This document shows positions 41,691-52,156 of a DNA stretch of 64,000 nucleotides, piece by piece (the stretch's first letter is position 1; each line of letters opens with the position of its first letter). The DNA is from Entoloma clypeatum. Lineage: Eukaryota > Basidiomycota > Agaricomycetes > Agaricales > Entolomataceae. The notes under the pieces are model-generated. The model did not search any database. It saw nothing but the letters and a program-made list of their open reading frames with translations, and had not been told where the DNA came from. The position numbers and the translations under genes are program-made. The stretch lies in NCBI GenBank assembly GCA_963565915.1, contig OY751485.1, forward strand, positions 4,464,001 through 4,528,000. The letters are read 5' to 3'.

Positions 41691-44168
41691 ATCAGGAAAC
41701 CATGGAAGCAATGGTACTGGACATTGGGAGAACAGACATGCTCTTGGGACATGACTGGTTGGTACACCACAACCCGATGATCAGTTGGACAACCGGCGCT
41801 GTAACATTCAACCGGTGCCCAACATGCCGAACCAAACATTCAGATTTCAGGGTTAACCTTGATGGTCACAAACACTGGATTCGCATGGTTGAGGTGCGCG
41901 ACAAAGATGCACCCAAGAAGTCGGATCAGAAATGGAAGCCTGGAGACCCTATCCTGAAAGCTGTCACTCCCACACCACCTCCCACAATCAAACGACCCTC
42001 ATATGTTGATCGGTTTGCTCACCTCTTCGAGAAGAAGAACTTTGATAAGATCCCAAAGGAAAGGGAATGGGACCATGGTATCAAACTTACACTGGACGCA
42101 CCAAAGGAACTAGGGGAAAATACATATCCCATGACACAAAAGGAACAAGAGGAATTGGACGCATTCATCGACAAGGGTCTAGCAACTGGAAAGATCCGCC
42201 CATCCAAATCCCCTTATGCCTCCCCTTGCTTCTTCATCAACAAGAAGGATGGTTCCAAACAATTGGTACAAGATTACCGCATGGTCAACAAATTTACGGT
42301 CAGAGACAAGTTCCCACTCCCATGCATCTCCGATCTCTTGGACGTGCTGAAAGATGCAGTCTACTTCAATAAGATGGACATCATGTGGGGTTACGACAAC
42401 GTCCAGATTAAGGAAGGCGATGAATGGAAGGCTGCCTTCCTCACCAGTTGAGGATTGTTCAAACCATTGGTCATGTTTTTTGGCCTTTGCAACTCCCCGG
42501 GAACGTTCTCTCAGATGATGGCTAGTCTATTCCAGGAGCAGATCCGCCGGCGCATCTGTGTGATCTACATGGATGACATTGTGGTTATTGATAAAACCAA
42601 GGAAGAACTCGTGTGAAACACCAAAGAAATTCTGCAGATCCTATTGGACAATGACTTGTTCCTGAAGGAAAAGAAGTGTTTCTGGGAAGTAACGAAATGC
42701 CCCATATTGGGATATGTTGTGGGTGAAGGACATGTTGAGATGGAAACCAAGAAGGTGGATATAATCCAAAACTGGCAAGCACCCACATCAAAAAAGGAAG
42801 TCCAGAAGGTCCTTGGGTTTGCTAACTTTTATTGATGCTTCATTGAAGGGTACTCAAACATCGCGAAACCACTCACTGCACTCACAGGCGGCACTATGTT
42901 TACTTGGGGACCAATGGAACAAAAGGCATTTGAAGGTCTCATACAGGCGATCATATCAGCACCAGTCTTGGCATTACCAAAACCAGAGGGACAGTTCAGG
43001 GTTGAAACCGATGCATCGGGCTATGGAATTGGGGCTGTACTCTCTCAAAAACAGGACGACAAATGGCATCCTATTGCGTTCTTGTCACGGACCATGTCCG
43101 CAGCCAAACAAAATTACGAGATATACAACAAAGAGCTCTTAGCAGTTATGGAAGCACTGAAAGATTGGAGACACTATCTGCTTGAAGCCAGGGAACGCTT
43201 CGAGATCTTAACTGATCACAAGAACCTGGAGTATTTCCGTCATCCTCAGGACCTAAATCAATGACAGAGGCGCTGGAAGATGGAGTTACAAGACTATGAC
43301 TTCGAATTACGGCACGTACCGGGCAAGACAAATGCAAAAGCAGACATCCTGTCGTGCTTATTCTGGTATGAAACAGAACTCGAACCACAAGACAGTGACC
43401 AAATGCTCAAGGAAGGACTATTCTTGAAACGGTTGGAATCAGAAGATGTGGTACATATGGAGAGGAACAATTCTTTGAAGGGGGTGAAACATCTGATTCC
43501 ATCAAGATTGGAAATGTCACAACCATTGAGAATCTGTGGATCACACATATCAATATGGAAGCTTCATGGAATCCCCAAGAAGAACATCAGTGACAGGGGA
43601 CCACAGTTCGCCGCGAAGTTCATGGAGATACTTTGCCGCATGTTAGGGATCAAAAGGAATCTGTCCACTGCATACCATCCACAGACTGATGGACAGGCTG
43701 AACGATTGCATCAGGAAACAGAAGTCTTCTTATGAAACTTCGTCAACCATCTGCAAGATGACTGGGCTGAATGGATCACAATTGCTGAATTCCAGTACAA
43801 TGACAAAGAACATCAGGCGACAAAGCACACACCATTCTACCTTAACTATGGTTTACATCCTTGGAAGGGAGAACTTGTGTTGGAAGACACCAACCCGGCT
43901 GCCAACAACTTCTTGAAAAAGCTCAAACAGGCACGAGAAGAAGCCAATGCAGCGCTGAAACAGGCACAGAATCAGATGAAGAAGACAGTTGACACACGAC
44001 AGAGTCCGTCTCGAAACTACCACATCAGAGACAAGGTGTGGCTGGAAGGGACTAACATCAGGACTAACTGTCCCTCAAAGAAACTTGACGCACTCCGACA
44101 TGGACCATTCAAGGTCCTAGAGAAGAAAGGGGCTAGCGCATACCTTCTTGATCTTCCAAAGACTTGGA
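41691..44168 (+). pseudogene. pol of Gypsy copy B, first family
   Basis: Contains the protease tail (TDMLLGHDWLVHHNP), the RT fingers and palm (FFINKKDGSK; YMDD at 42566-42577), the thumb and RNase H (ETDASGYGIGAVLSQ near 43005; LTDHKNLEYF). A shortened integrase follows (SDRGPQFAAKF, TAYHPQTDGQAERLHQE), ending in LLDLPKTWKM. Stops at 42449, 42614, 42833, 43262 and 43733 are all TGA at positions where the family has arginine. Sequence between RNase H and the integrase core is shortened. Confidence 0.82.
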
Positions 44169-44724
44169 AAATGATCCTCACAATCACCGACCGACTTGGT
44201 GCCGATGTGCAACTCATCCCATGCCGAACCAACACATCTGCCAAAGAACTGGCTGAACTTTTCTTCAACCACTGGTATTGCGAAAATGGATGCCCTGAAG
44301 AGATGATTACGGACCGCGACAAACTATTCATGTTGAAATTCTGGAGGGGCCTGATGACACTTGCTGGGATCAAACACAAAGTATCCACCTCATACCATCC
44401 CCAAACAGATGGCTCTTCAGAAAGAATAAACAAGACGGTCATCCAAGACATTCGTTTTCTTGTCGACTGTGACCAGGTAGGCTGGGTCAAAGCACTCCCA
44501 AAGGTTTGTTTCAGCATAATGAACATGGTAAACTCATCCATGGGCTATGCACCATTCATGCTCAAGTCAGGCCACCACCCCCGTCTCATCCCACCTCTAA
44601 TACCACAAACCACCAACGTGACTCCAAATGATCAAGCCCCCAGTGCAACCACATTCATTCAGCGACTCTCAAGCAACATTGCAGAAGCACAAGACAGACT
44701 TCTCGCCGCAAAACTAGACCAAGC
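44169..44724 (+). pseudogene. Integrase of a second Gypsy family fused in frame
   Basis: Begins at ITDRLGADVQLIPC and repeats the integrase core (ELFFNHWYCENGCPEEMITDRD, STSYHPQTDGSSERINKT). The locus therefore has two consecutive integrase segments. The part is open to 44724, where a hAT element starts. The fusion point is within about 10 bases of 44168-44178. Confidence 0.8.
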
Positions 44725-45708
44725 TAGGCAATGGCACGGGTCAGGGTAACCCCCCCCCCCGGGTTACGGGTTGGGGTATCCACGGGTCCGGGTATGGGTC
44801 GTGTTTTTGCAACTGCGACCCCTGGCAGTACCCGTCACATGTCACGCTCTGACGTGGCACTGCCTCGGGACTCTTCGCCAATGCCCACACCTGGTGCCCA
44901 AGGCTGGCTCTTGCCCAAACACCCAACGGCTGTCTGCCGCTCTCAATGGTCATGTCTCGCCCCCACCACCACCGAACGGCCGTCTCTCACCACCCAACAG
45001 GCACCTCTCATGCCCAACGGTCCCCACATGCGCCTAACGGCCCCCCACATGCGCCGAACGGCCACCACTCATGCCCACCACCCTGAATGGCTGCATCTCG
45101 CCCGCCAACGCCGCCTAATGGCCGTCTAGCACCCCAATGAACACCTCTAGTGCCCAACCGCCCCCCCACATGCCCAACCACCCCCACACATGACCAACTG
45201 CTGCCACTCGCCCCCACCGGCCCCCACACGTGCCCAACCACCCCCACACATGCCCAACGGCCGCCACTCACCCCAACGGCTGCCACACATGCCCAACGGC
45301 CGCCACTCACCCCAACGACACCTCTCACGCCCACCGGCCGCCACTTGCCCAACGGGCACCTCTCATGCCCACCGTCCGCCACTTGCGCCCACCGCCCTGA
45401 ATGGCCACGCATCACGCCCCACTCGCACCTGGAGGAGAAGAGTGGGGCTGGAAGGATGGGGCTGGGGACAACAAGTCCCCAGCAGGGTGTAGTATGACGC
45501 ATGCATCCCGCACGCGTCTCATAGTTTTTTTTTTGGTAGTTTAAATACATGTTTTTTCTACTGCGAACACCCACACGGGAACCCGAACCCGTTGGTACCC
45601 ACACGTACCCACGCTGCATCTACCCGCGGGTCGATGGGTTGCTACCCATGTGGGTACAGGTACAGGTCGGCGTTGTCGTACCCGCGGGAGTACCCATGCC
45701 ATTGCCTA
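44725..45708. mobile_element. Non-autonomous hAT element 1, carrying minisatellite array 2
   Basis: 984 bp. Ends TAGGCAATGGCACGGGT and, in reverse complement, TAGGCAATGGCATGGGT, flanked by the 8-bp duplication GACCAAGC (44717-44724, 45709-45716), the hAT hallmark. Removal makes the Gypsy frame continuous (LDQA to HNANLS). Subterminal regions are rich in GGGTA/TACCC. No transposase gene. Confidence 0.9.
44940..45425. repeat. Minisatellite array 2 (20-bp unit) inside hAT element 1
   Basis: Units such as GCCCAACGGCCGCCACTCAC and GCCCAACCACCCCCACACAT, with period 20 and some 19-21-base variants. It has the same consensus as arrays 1, 3 and 4. Confidence 0.85.
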
Positions 45709-45821
45709 GACCAAGCCCACAACGCCAACCTCTCACGCAGCACAGACCCTTGTTTCCATATTGGTGACAAAGTTCTCTTATCCACGGAACATAGGCAGCG
45801 AGATTACATGCAGGCAGGTGA
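45709..45821 (+). pseudogene. Gypsy copy B pol, short segment between two insertions
   Basis: Codes for the pre-C-terminal integrase motif CFHIGDKVLLST, a standard Gypsy landmark, then is cut at 45821 by the Mutator-like element. The coding resumes at 52157. Confidence 0.8.
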
Positions 45822-45955
45822 GCCCTAGACATAGTATTGATATATCACAGTCCTGTAACCATAGCACAGCCATGTTACATCTACATCATTAATTACAGGT
45901 CCACCAGGTGATATATGGCCACATCATGATATATCACCCATCTGCCTCACAAGCT
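45822..45955 (+). repeat. Left terminal inverted repeat of the Mutator-like element
   Basis: Shares CATTAATTACAGGTC, several GATATATCAC words and TAGCACAGC with 52012-52147 in reverse complement. The GATATATCAC word recurs four to five times in each end and may be a transposase-binding repeat. Confidence 0.75.
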
Positions 45956-46330
45956 GGCCCTGCAGGGTTCTTCTGGGGGTAGGTTCGCTGTGATCATGCC
46001 ATCAGTACAGCTGCCATCATTTGGTGCGCACTGTCGCCTGGATGTGGCTGGCTCAGTTTCTATTAATACCCTTGATATGTTGGTGTGGCTGTGCATCAAC
46101 TCATCAGTTCCCAGGTTCAGTTTCCTTCGCTCGCAAAACCTCCGTGAAAAACATAGTATATCACTCATTTAATTTTTATTTCTGACTGCATAGCTGGCAT
46201 CACAATGATCAAGTAAAGGGATCAATTGGGACTGCATACTGTTCAAGATTTACAGATATGATTCTCTCATGTCAGTCACAAAAAACATAATATGTTGGCA
46301 GATCTGTGGCACAGCTTCCTTTCGTTTCTA
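45956..46330. other. Unassigned sequence of the Mutator-like element
   Basis: No recognisable gene or repeat. One isolated GTATATCACTC word lies near 46160. Confidence 0.5.
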
Positions 46331-47376
46331 CAGTAGCTCAAAAAACTGTCCCAATGTTTGGCTGTTTTGTACTGTATTGCTAATAACACAACAGGCACTT
46401 GTGATAATTTTCTGCAAAAAAGATATGTTATTCTGTATCATCTTAGCTTGCTTTTGAGCCCTGGGTCATGTGGTTTGAACAAATATTGATGGAATAATAA
46501 ATAAAACAAAATAATCAATCATTGGGACAGTTTTTTGACCCTTGGTCATTTTGGCAATATCCCTGCTATAGCAAGCCAAATCACAGTGAGTTTGAGTGTG
46601 GGAGTAATAAACAAAATCATGTGACCTTGTTTACATCAGTTTGACATGTTGAAATTATTTCAACCCTTCTCTTCCTCTTCCACCATCATATGAGGCCCAC
46701 ATCTTCTACCAATCACTCCTCTGTGGTTTCCCTTCTTCAAGAAGGTTATACTTTGTGTCAAATTGAGGAAAAAACTGGTGTGGGCAAGTCTACCATTGGT
46801 AGAATCAAGAAGGAGGTTGATGGGGACAAGGAAAACAGCAGAGGGGGCCGTCCTTCCAAGCTTACTCCTCGTGACAAGCAATCAATTATTCGACAAATCA
46901 CTACAGGAAAGCTTGATAATGCTGTTCAAGCTACCCACTACATCAACAACATCCTCCCCAATCCTGTCACACCTCAAACAGTCAGAAATGCACTCAAATC
47001 TGATGACTTTCGCTCTGTTGTCAAGCAGAAAGGTCCTCTGCTTAAAAAGGCCCATCGACTGGAGCGTCTCAGATTTGCCAGGTACCATGAAAATTGGACA
47101 GTTGAGGATTGGAAGAGGGTCTTGTGGTCAGATGAGACAAAAATTAACAGGATTGGATCAGATGGGAGGGTGTATACTTGGAAAAAAAGGGGGGAACCAC
47201 TTTCTGACAGAACCACTACTCCTACAGTCAAGCATGGAGGGGGGAATAACCTTATGGTATGGGGGTGCATGGGCTGGAATGGGGTGAGGGTGCTTACAGA
47301 GGTTCAGGGGATTATGAATGCAGACCAATACTGCCAAATTAACAGCCAAACATTGGGACAGTTTTTTGAGCTACTG
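46331..47376 (+). mobile_element. Tc1-like element, internally deleted
   Basis: Ends CAGTAGCTCAAAAAACTGTCCC / GGGACAGTTTTTTGAGCTACTG with TA duplications (46329-46330, 47377-47378). An inner inverted copy of the end motif near 46520 repeats the architecture of the element at 37110. The 3' half of the transposase and most of the 3' terminal region are deleted. 1046 bp. Confidence 0.88.
46690..47376 (+). pseudogene. Truncated Tc1-like transposase
   Basis: The frame from ATG 46690 has both helix-turn-helix segments and the first catalytic aspartate (WSDETK), and runs to MNADQY near 47333. It then enters the 3' terminal repeat and a foreign stop. The second aspartate and the glutamate are gone, so it cannot catalyse transposition. 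It could still bind ends as a repressor, which is speculation. Confidence 0.88.
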
Positions 47377-47378
47377 TA

Positions 47379-47576
47379 TTTCCCTTCAACTTACACTTAT
47401 TTGTAGTGATTTTCACCGAACAAATAAGGTAGATTCCATGTCTGTGACTCAATAAAATAATTCAGAAATGTTGTAGGAAAATCTACAAAAACAAAACATA
47501 CTTGTGTTCTTTGCACTGCAAGGTAATCTAGGACTAACAAGCTCTGAATTGTGTCAGGATTCCTGGTAGAAAATAC
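47379..47576. other. Short unassigned stretch
   Basis: Nothing recognised between the Tc1-like element and the solo LTR. The target duplication AATAC occupies 47572-47576. Confidence 0.5.
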
Positions 47577-47886
47577 TGTTGAAGTTCCACCTGGGCGCTA
47601 GCCACAGGTGTACTGAGCAACATAGCTACAGTGGAAGTACTCTACAATACCGCTATGGTCACTTACATGGTTTGGAGGGGTAAGGCTGGTGAGAGCGGTT
47701 GAGGCTGGTAAGAGCGATGGAGCTGGTTAAGAGTCAAGAGACAACTTGTTGATATTGACAGTTTCCTGGTCTTATATACCGTACTACTGTTTGTACCAAC
47801 CAAACAAGTATGTAATCGAAGATGTGTAAAGGTCACGTGATGTAATCTAATCTAATCTAATCTACGTGATGGGAAAAGTTTCAACA
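47577..47886 (-). repeat. Solo LTR of the Copia-1/Copia-2 family, inverted
   Basis: 310 bp, the reverse complement of the LTR at 20552 with few changes, including the TATATA box and GATTAGATTAGATTAGATTA-like run. Target duplication AATAC at 47572-47576 and 47887-47891. It records a past Copia insertion lost by LTR recombination. Confidence 0.93.
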
Positions 47887-48164
47887 AATACTTTGGATGG
47901 GAACCAGAGTGAAGACTTGGACAACAGTAGGTAGTGTTTGAGGGTTTGGTTTGGTTTGGTTTTTTGCCTCCGAGGGGCATAGACCAAGACCAAGACCGGT
48001 CTTCATATATGACAAAAGGGCAAAAAAACCAGACTGGACCACTCAGGACCAGTCCATCGGACCCATGGATGGTGGATCGAACCGGTCTGGACCAGTCAGA
48101 ACCGGTTTGGTGGGTCGATTAATTATACATCATGGCTAAATATATATACATATGGGAGTGGTAG

Positions 48165-48570
48165 CCGTTGGCCATGAGCAGAGGCTGTTCGACACGTTGG
48201 GCATGATTCGGCGCTGTTGGGCATGATTCGGCAGCTTTGGGCATGATTCGGCGGCTTTGGGCGTGAGTGGAGGCTGTTGGGCACAATAGGGGGCGTTGGG
48301 CGTGGGTGGAGGCCGTGGGGCGCAAGTGGAGGCCGTTGGGCATGGGTGGAGGCCGTTGGGCATGGGTGGAGGCCGTTGGGGGTGAGTCGAGACCGTGGGG
48401 CGCAAGTGGAGGCCGTTGGGCACAGGAGGGGCCGTTGGGCCCGAGTCGACGCCGTTGGGTGTGGGTGGAGGCATTGGGCATGAACGGAGGCCGTTGTCCA
48501 CGAAAGTAGGCCGTTGGGCGCTAGAGGGGGCAATAGTGGGCCGTTGGCCACAAGTGGTGGTTGTTAGCCA
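48165..48570. repeat. Minisatellite array 3 (20-bp unit, reverse orientation)
   Basis: Unit close to GTTGGGCATGGGTGGAGGCC, the reverse complement of the unit in arrays 1, 2 and 4; about 20 copies. Confidence 0.9.
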
Positions 48571-49645
48571 TGAGTGGTGGCCATATGGAGTGGAGGTGGG
48601 GGATAAAAAGAACTGTGGGAACGTGTTGCTGGCCATCGACTTATGGTTCAACTTTTGGCGATTGCCGAGGTGCTTGGCAGTCAATGCCGAGCGAGTGTGT
48701 CGTTGAAACTCACGGCCTCAATGCCCAAACCGTGGCATCACAGGCCTCAAATATACTTATTAACTGATTTAGGGATGTTTATAAACCTATAAGAAGTATA
48801 TATACAGTTAGATACATGAGCCATGTATGGTAGAGAGTCTGGGCAGCAAATTGATGTATCAAATCACATTGTAAATTGTGATAAACAGTGCATCATGAGT
48901 TACCTCAAACACAAAAAACATCATTTCCTCACTTTCTCCTTTCCACAACCCCTTTAAACTACATGTAGTAAATATATACTATTGCAACATTGTATGTAAA
49001 TCTATTCAGACCATGCAAATCAAATTCAAGGACTTAATAAGGTGAATATAAGCAAAATAGGTCGAAAATTTGACCAGAAAATTTTACTTCAGCTTTGGAT
49101 TCTCCCCATTCAGGGGATCTCACAGCACATTTGTTTTTCAAATTTGGTGGATCAATCATGGAGATATAACACTTTTACTGAAATATGCACATTTGATTAT
49201 TTCTATCTTATCTAGACATCTTAAAATTATTCAAGGTGTTTCAGAAGGTCAATATATATGTATTTATGAGTTCTATGACTTAAAACCCTTATTAGACCAT
49301 GAGGAAGGTGCCGCGCGCACCCACGCGATGCATTCTGCGCATTGTTTACTATGATTTGGTGCAGAGCTCTGCATCGCTATATCATAAGATCCGTGGCAAA
49401 ATTTCACAAAATAGATACATAGTCAGTGACACAAAACGCTCTAATACTTAATTGATATAGTGCATAAGCTTTTGCTGCCCCTGTGTAAGACATGTAGGCA
49501 GATGTGCGATGTTTTTTTAAGTGTGTTTATATTTAGTTGACACATTTGATGCACGCCTGATGCGCATCCAAACGAGGGCAGGCTATTTGCCCTTATTTGC
49601 TTTGGCTGCTTTCTGGGCCAAACAAACCCTTTGCCCAGTTCGCCA
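48571..49645. other. Centre of hAT element 2
   Basis: No gene seen. A short inverted pair, GGGCAGCAAA near 48850 and TTTGCTGCCCC near 49480, may mark another small element, but no target duplication supports it. Confidence 0.4.
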
Positions 49646-49649
49646 TCTG

Positions 49650-49978
49650 ACTTTCATGCCCACTCTTGCCCAACGGCCCTTTCTGGCGCCCAACGGCCTC
49701 AACTCGTGCCCAACGCCCCCCTCTAGCACCCAATGGCGTCCTTTCACGCCCAACGGCCTCCCTTCGTGCTCAACGGCCTCCACCCATGCCCAACGGCCTC
49801 CACTCACGCCCAACGGCCCCTCTCATGCCCAACGGCGTCCTTTCACGCCCAACGGCGTCCCTTCGCCTCCAACAGCCTCCACTCATGCCCAACAGCCTCC
49901 ACCCACGCCCAACGGCCTCCACTCATGCCCAACGGCCCCCACTCATGCCCAATGGCTTCGACTCATGTGTAAATACAT
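49650..49978. repeat. Minisatellite array 4 (20-bp unit, forward orientation)
   Basis: About 16 copies of GCCCAACGGCCTCCACTCAT-like units, the cleanest array in the window. Confidence 0.92.
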
Positions 49979-50183
49979 ATGTAGACCCTGTATTAGCACC
50001 CAAAAGACCGGTCTTTTACTGGTCTTCAAAAAAAAAAAATTTTTTTTGTCGAGACTGAAGACCGGGGTCGTCCCAATTTAGCAAGACTGAGACCACGGTC
50101 TCGGTCTATTTTGGTTCATTTTTCAGTTCAGTCTGGTCCAGTTCCAGTTCTATTGGACTGAACCTTGAAACACTAACAGTAGG

Positions 50184-50534
50184 TAACACTTAGTATTTTG
50201 TAAGTTTAAGTCGAGATTTGGGTTATTTCTTGCACCTGTCATCTGACCTTTTCATTTTTAGGGTCTGGACTTTTGCAAGTATCTCATTTGAGGAAATGTG
50301 TTACACATTGTGTACTCTTGTAATATCTAAAAGGACTATCAAGAGGATGGCACACTGTAAGGTAATCTGTGTTTTTCCAGAGCCCAAATGACACAGATAT
50401 TGTAGTCACGTGATGGAAAGTTCAACTTTCCACACACGCACCCAGGATGTACGGCCACTGTGTCATCATGATAGGTCATTCTGCGGCTGCCAAAGCGAGG
50501 TACGTCACTAATCCATCCATCCATCCACCTCTCT
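50184..50534. other. Unassigned sequence of the Mutator-like element
   Basis: No gene or repeat recognised. A CCATCCATCCATCC run lies at 50512-50526. Confidence 0.5.
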
Positions 50535-51070
50535 TGTTACGGCGATAGCCTACAACAGCAAGTCCAAGGATCAGATCACATGGGTTCGAACTGGTTCCAC
50601 AACAAGTCCCTCAATAGGTCGACTTGGTCAATCAACAAGCTCCTCAAGAGGACAACTCGGTTCAATATAGCAGAGCTAAGTCCTGCGCAGCACCTAGTTT
50701 GAGAGTGTTCCAGATAAGACAAGTAAGCGTTAATTGCCTAGGTCAAGCTGAAGACCTCTACCCTAAGGTTACAGGTCTTATATATGTTATCCTATGGCTA
50801 TAAATAAGTAGGTGCTGCGCAGGAGCTAAATAGGCCATTGGTTAGTTAGATGTTTCAAGGGGGCTGTGGCATAGGAGTTAGAGATAAGGCCTCAAGGCCG
50901 TGAGTCAGAGATAACAAGTGAAAATGTATCCGAGTCGATGTGAGTCATAGTGCTGATAGGGGGGACACGTGTCCCAGGGTCGTCGGAGTTAAGTGAAATG
51001 GGGTCTGATAAGGATCGAAGGTCGAGGGGTCGTGTGAAGGCGCATAGGAAGAGGGTGAAAAAGTGTAACA
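50535..51070. repeat. Solo LTR, Gypsy type
   Basis: Starts TGTTACGG, ends GTGTAACA, and is flanked by TCTCT on both sides (50530-50534, 51071-51075). 536 bp. It contains TATATGTT and CTATAAATAAG promoter-like boxes (50795-50811). Not closely similar to the other LTRs in the window. Confidence 0.75.
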
Positions 51071-51075
51071 TCTCT

Positions 51076-52011
51076 AGAGTTGACACACAATATAGAACCC
51101 TTCAAGGCCGATTTCAATGATCGGACATTGCAGATGAACTATATGCCATTCGATCTCTTGGTCACAGGCTTCATGAGGAGCCAAATGGCTCTGTCTCACC
51201 TAAGTACCAAAGAGCCGCCTCCTATGCAGATTCGACGGCCATTTTGAGGCAGTGATCACGCTCTCCAAGCTCTGCCACTCTGTCCCTGTACATCAACGCC
51301 TGCATCCACAGTGTCAATGGAGCCATCAGCCAGAGATGGAATGGATGTCGCCGGCCACTTCCCTTCGCCAACACTTCCCTTCGCCAATGCCTGCATCCAG
51401 CCGGGGACATGAAAGCCAGGCTGAGACAAGACAAGACAGATGGAACAGGGTGGTGACAGGGGGAGACAGGATGAGGGCTAAACAGGATGGGATGACAGAT
51501 GCAACAGGACGAGAGTGTTGAGGGGATGTGACGAGACGAGACGAGAGCCGTAATGGGACAAGATGAGGTGTCCATGACCACACCGTCCACCACCCTGAAC
51601 CTGCCCACTGCTGCCACCTACCCGTCTGCCAAATGGCGTGGGAGGCGAAACCAGTGGCCAGAGAGGGGAGGGTGTGCTGGGAGGTCCGCGACAGCATGTG
51701 CGCGCCGCACTGCTATATGTAAGTGGCTACCCTTACAGCTGACAAGGGCAGCAGTGCATGGGGACAGTAGGGCATGTGCGAGGGGTGGCCAGGGAGTGCG
51801 GGAATGGCAGGGGGCGCACAGGAAACGGCACCTGAGCGACGGCAGGCGCGGGGCGCATGGGACAAGAACCAGGATAAGATCGGGATTGGGAAGGAATAAA
51901 AATAACTAAGCCGACGAATTAAAAAAGGAATGGCGCACAAGCGTACGGCGCATTATATTAACTATGTTGCATGAACCAGCAAGCGGGGCAAGCCATAAAC
52001 ACTTCAGGGTA
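51076..52011. other. Unassigned GC-rich sequence of the Mutator-like element
   Basis: Open stretches on both strands (51222-51909) have no recognised domain, and GGACAAGA/GAGACGAGAC-type simple repeats occur at 51420-51560. I see no convincing gene. Confidence 0.45.
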
Positions 52012-52147
52012 GCTGTGATATATTACAGTAAAGGGTGATATATCGTGAGTGATATATCACCCAGCAGACCTGTAATTAATGCTGTACATGCAACACAGCT
52101 GTGCTAAGGTGTTAGGATATGATATATCACCCCTACTGACTAGGTTG
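52012..52147 (-). repeat. Right terminal inverted repeat of the Mutator-like element
   Basis: Reverse complement pairs with 45822-45955 and carries the same GATATATCAC words. It is followed by GGCAGGTGA. Confidence 0.75.
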
Positions 52148-52156
52148 GGCAGGTGA

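Larger units (their letters stand above)
47932..50175. mobile_element. Non-autonomous hAT element 2, with two inverted minisatellite arrays
   Basis: Ends TAGTGTTTGAGGG and, in reverse complement, TAGTGTTTCAAGG, with 8-bp duplication ACAGTAGG (47924-47931, 50176-50183). 2244 bp. Subterminal GACCGGTCT/GGTCTGGACCAGTC words at both ends precede 20-bp arrays in opposite orientation. The centre (48.6-49.6 kb) is AT-rich without a recognised gene. Confidence 0.85.
45822..52147. mobile_element. 6.3-kb Mutator-like (long-TIR) element, heavily nested
   Basis: Flanked by the 9-bp repeat GGCAGGTGA (45813-45821, 52148-52156). Excising one copy rejoins the Gypsy coding sequence. Terminal inverted repeats are about 135 bp. 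Mutator-like elements typically have 9-bp duplications and long TIRs; no Mutator transposase was found, so the assignment rests on the ends. Inside are a Tc1-like deletion derivative, two solo LTRs and hAT element 2. Confidence 0.75.

Noticed and set aside
44745..44815. Telomere-like GGGTTA/GGGTA repeats
   Set aside because: They are irregular, present in mirrored form at 45560-45700, and lie just inside hAT terminal repeats, so they belong to the element.
48845..49490. A separate small transposon in the centre of hAT element 2
   Set aside because: Only a 10-base inverted pair (GGGCAGCAAA) supports it; no target duplication or coding region was found.
48165..49978. Possible CRISPR-like arrays
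   Set aside because: The repeats are contiguous 20-bp units without unique spacers, and the genome is eukaryotic.
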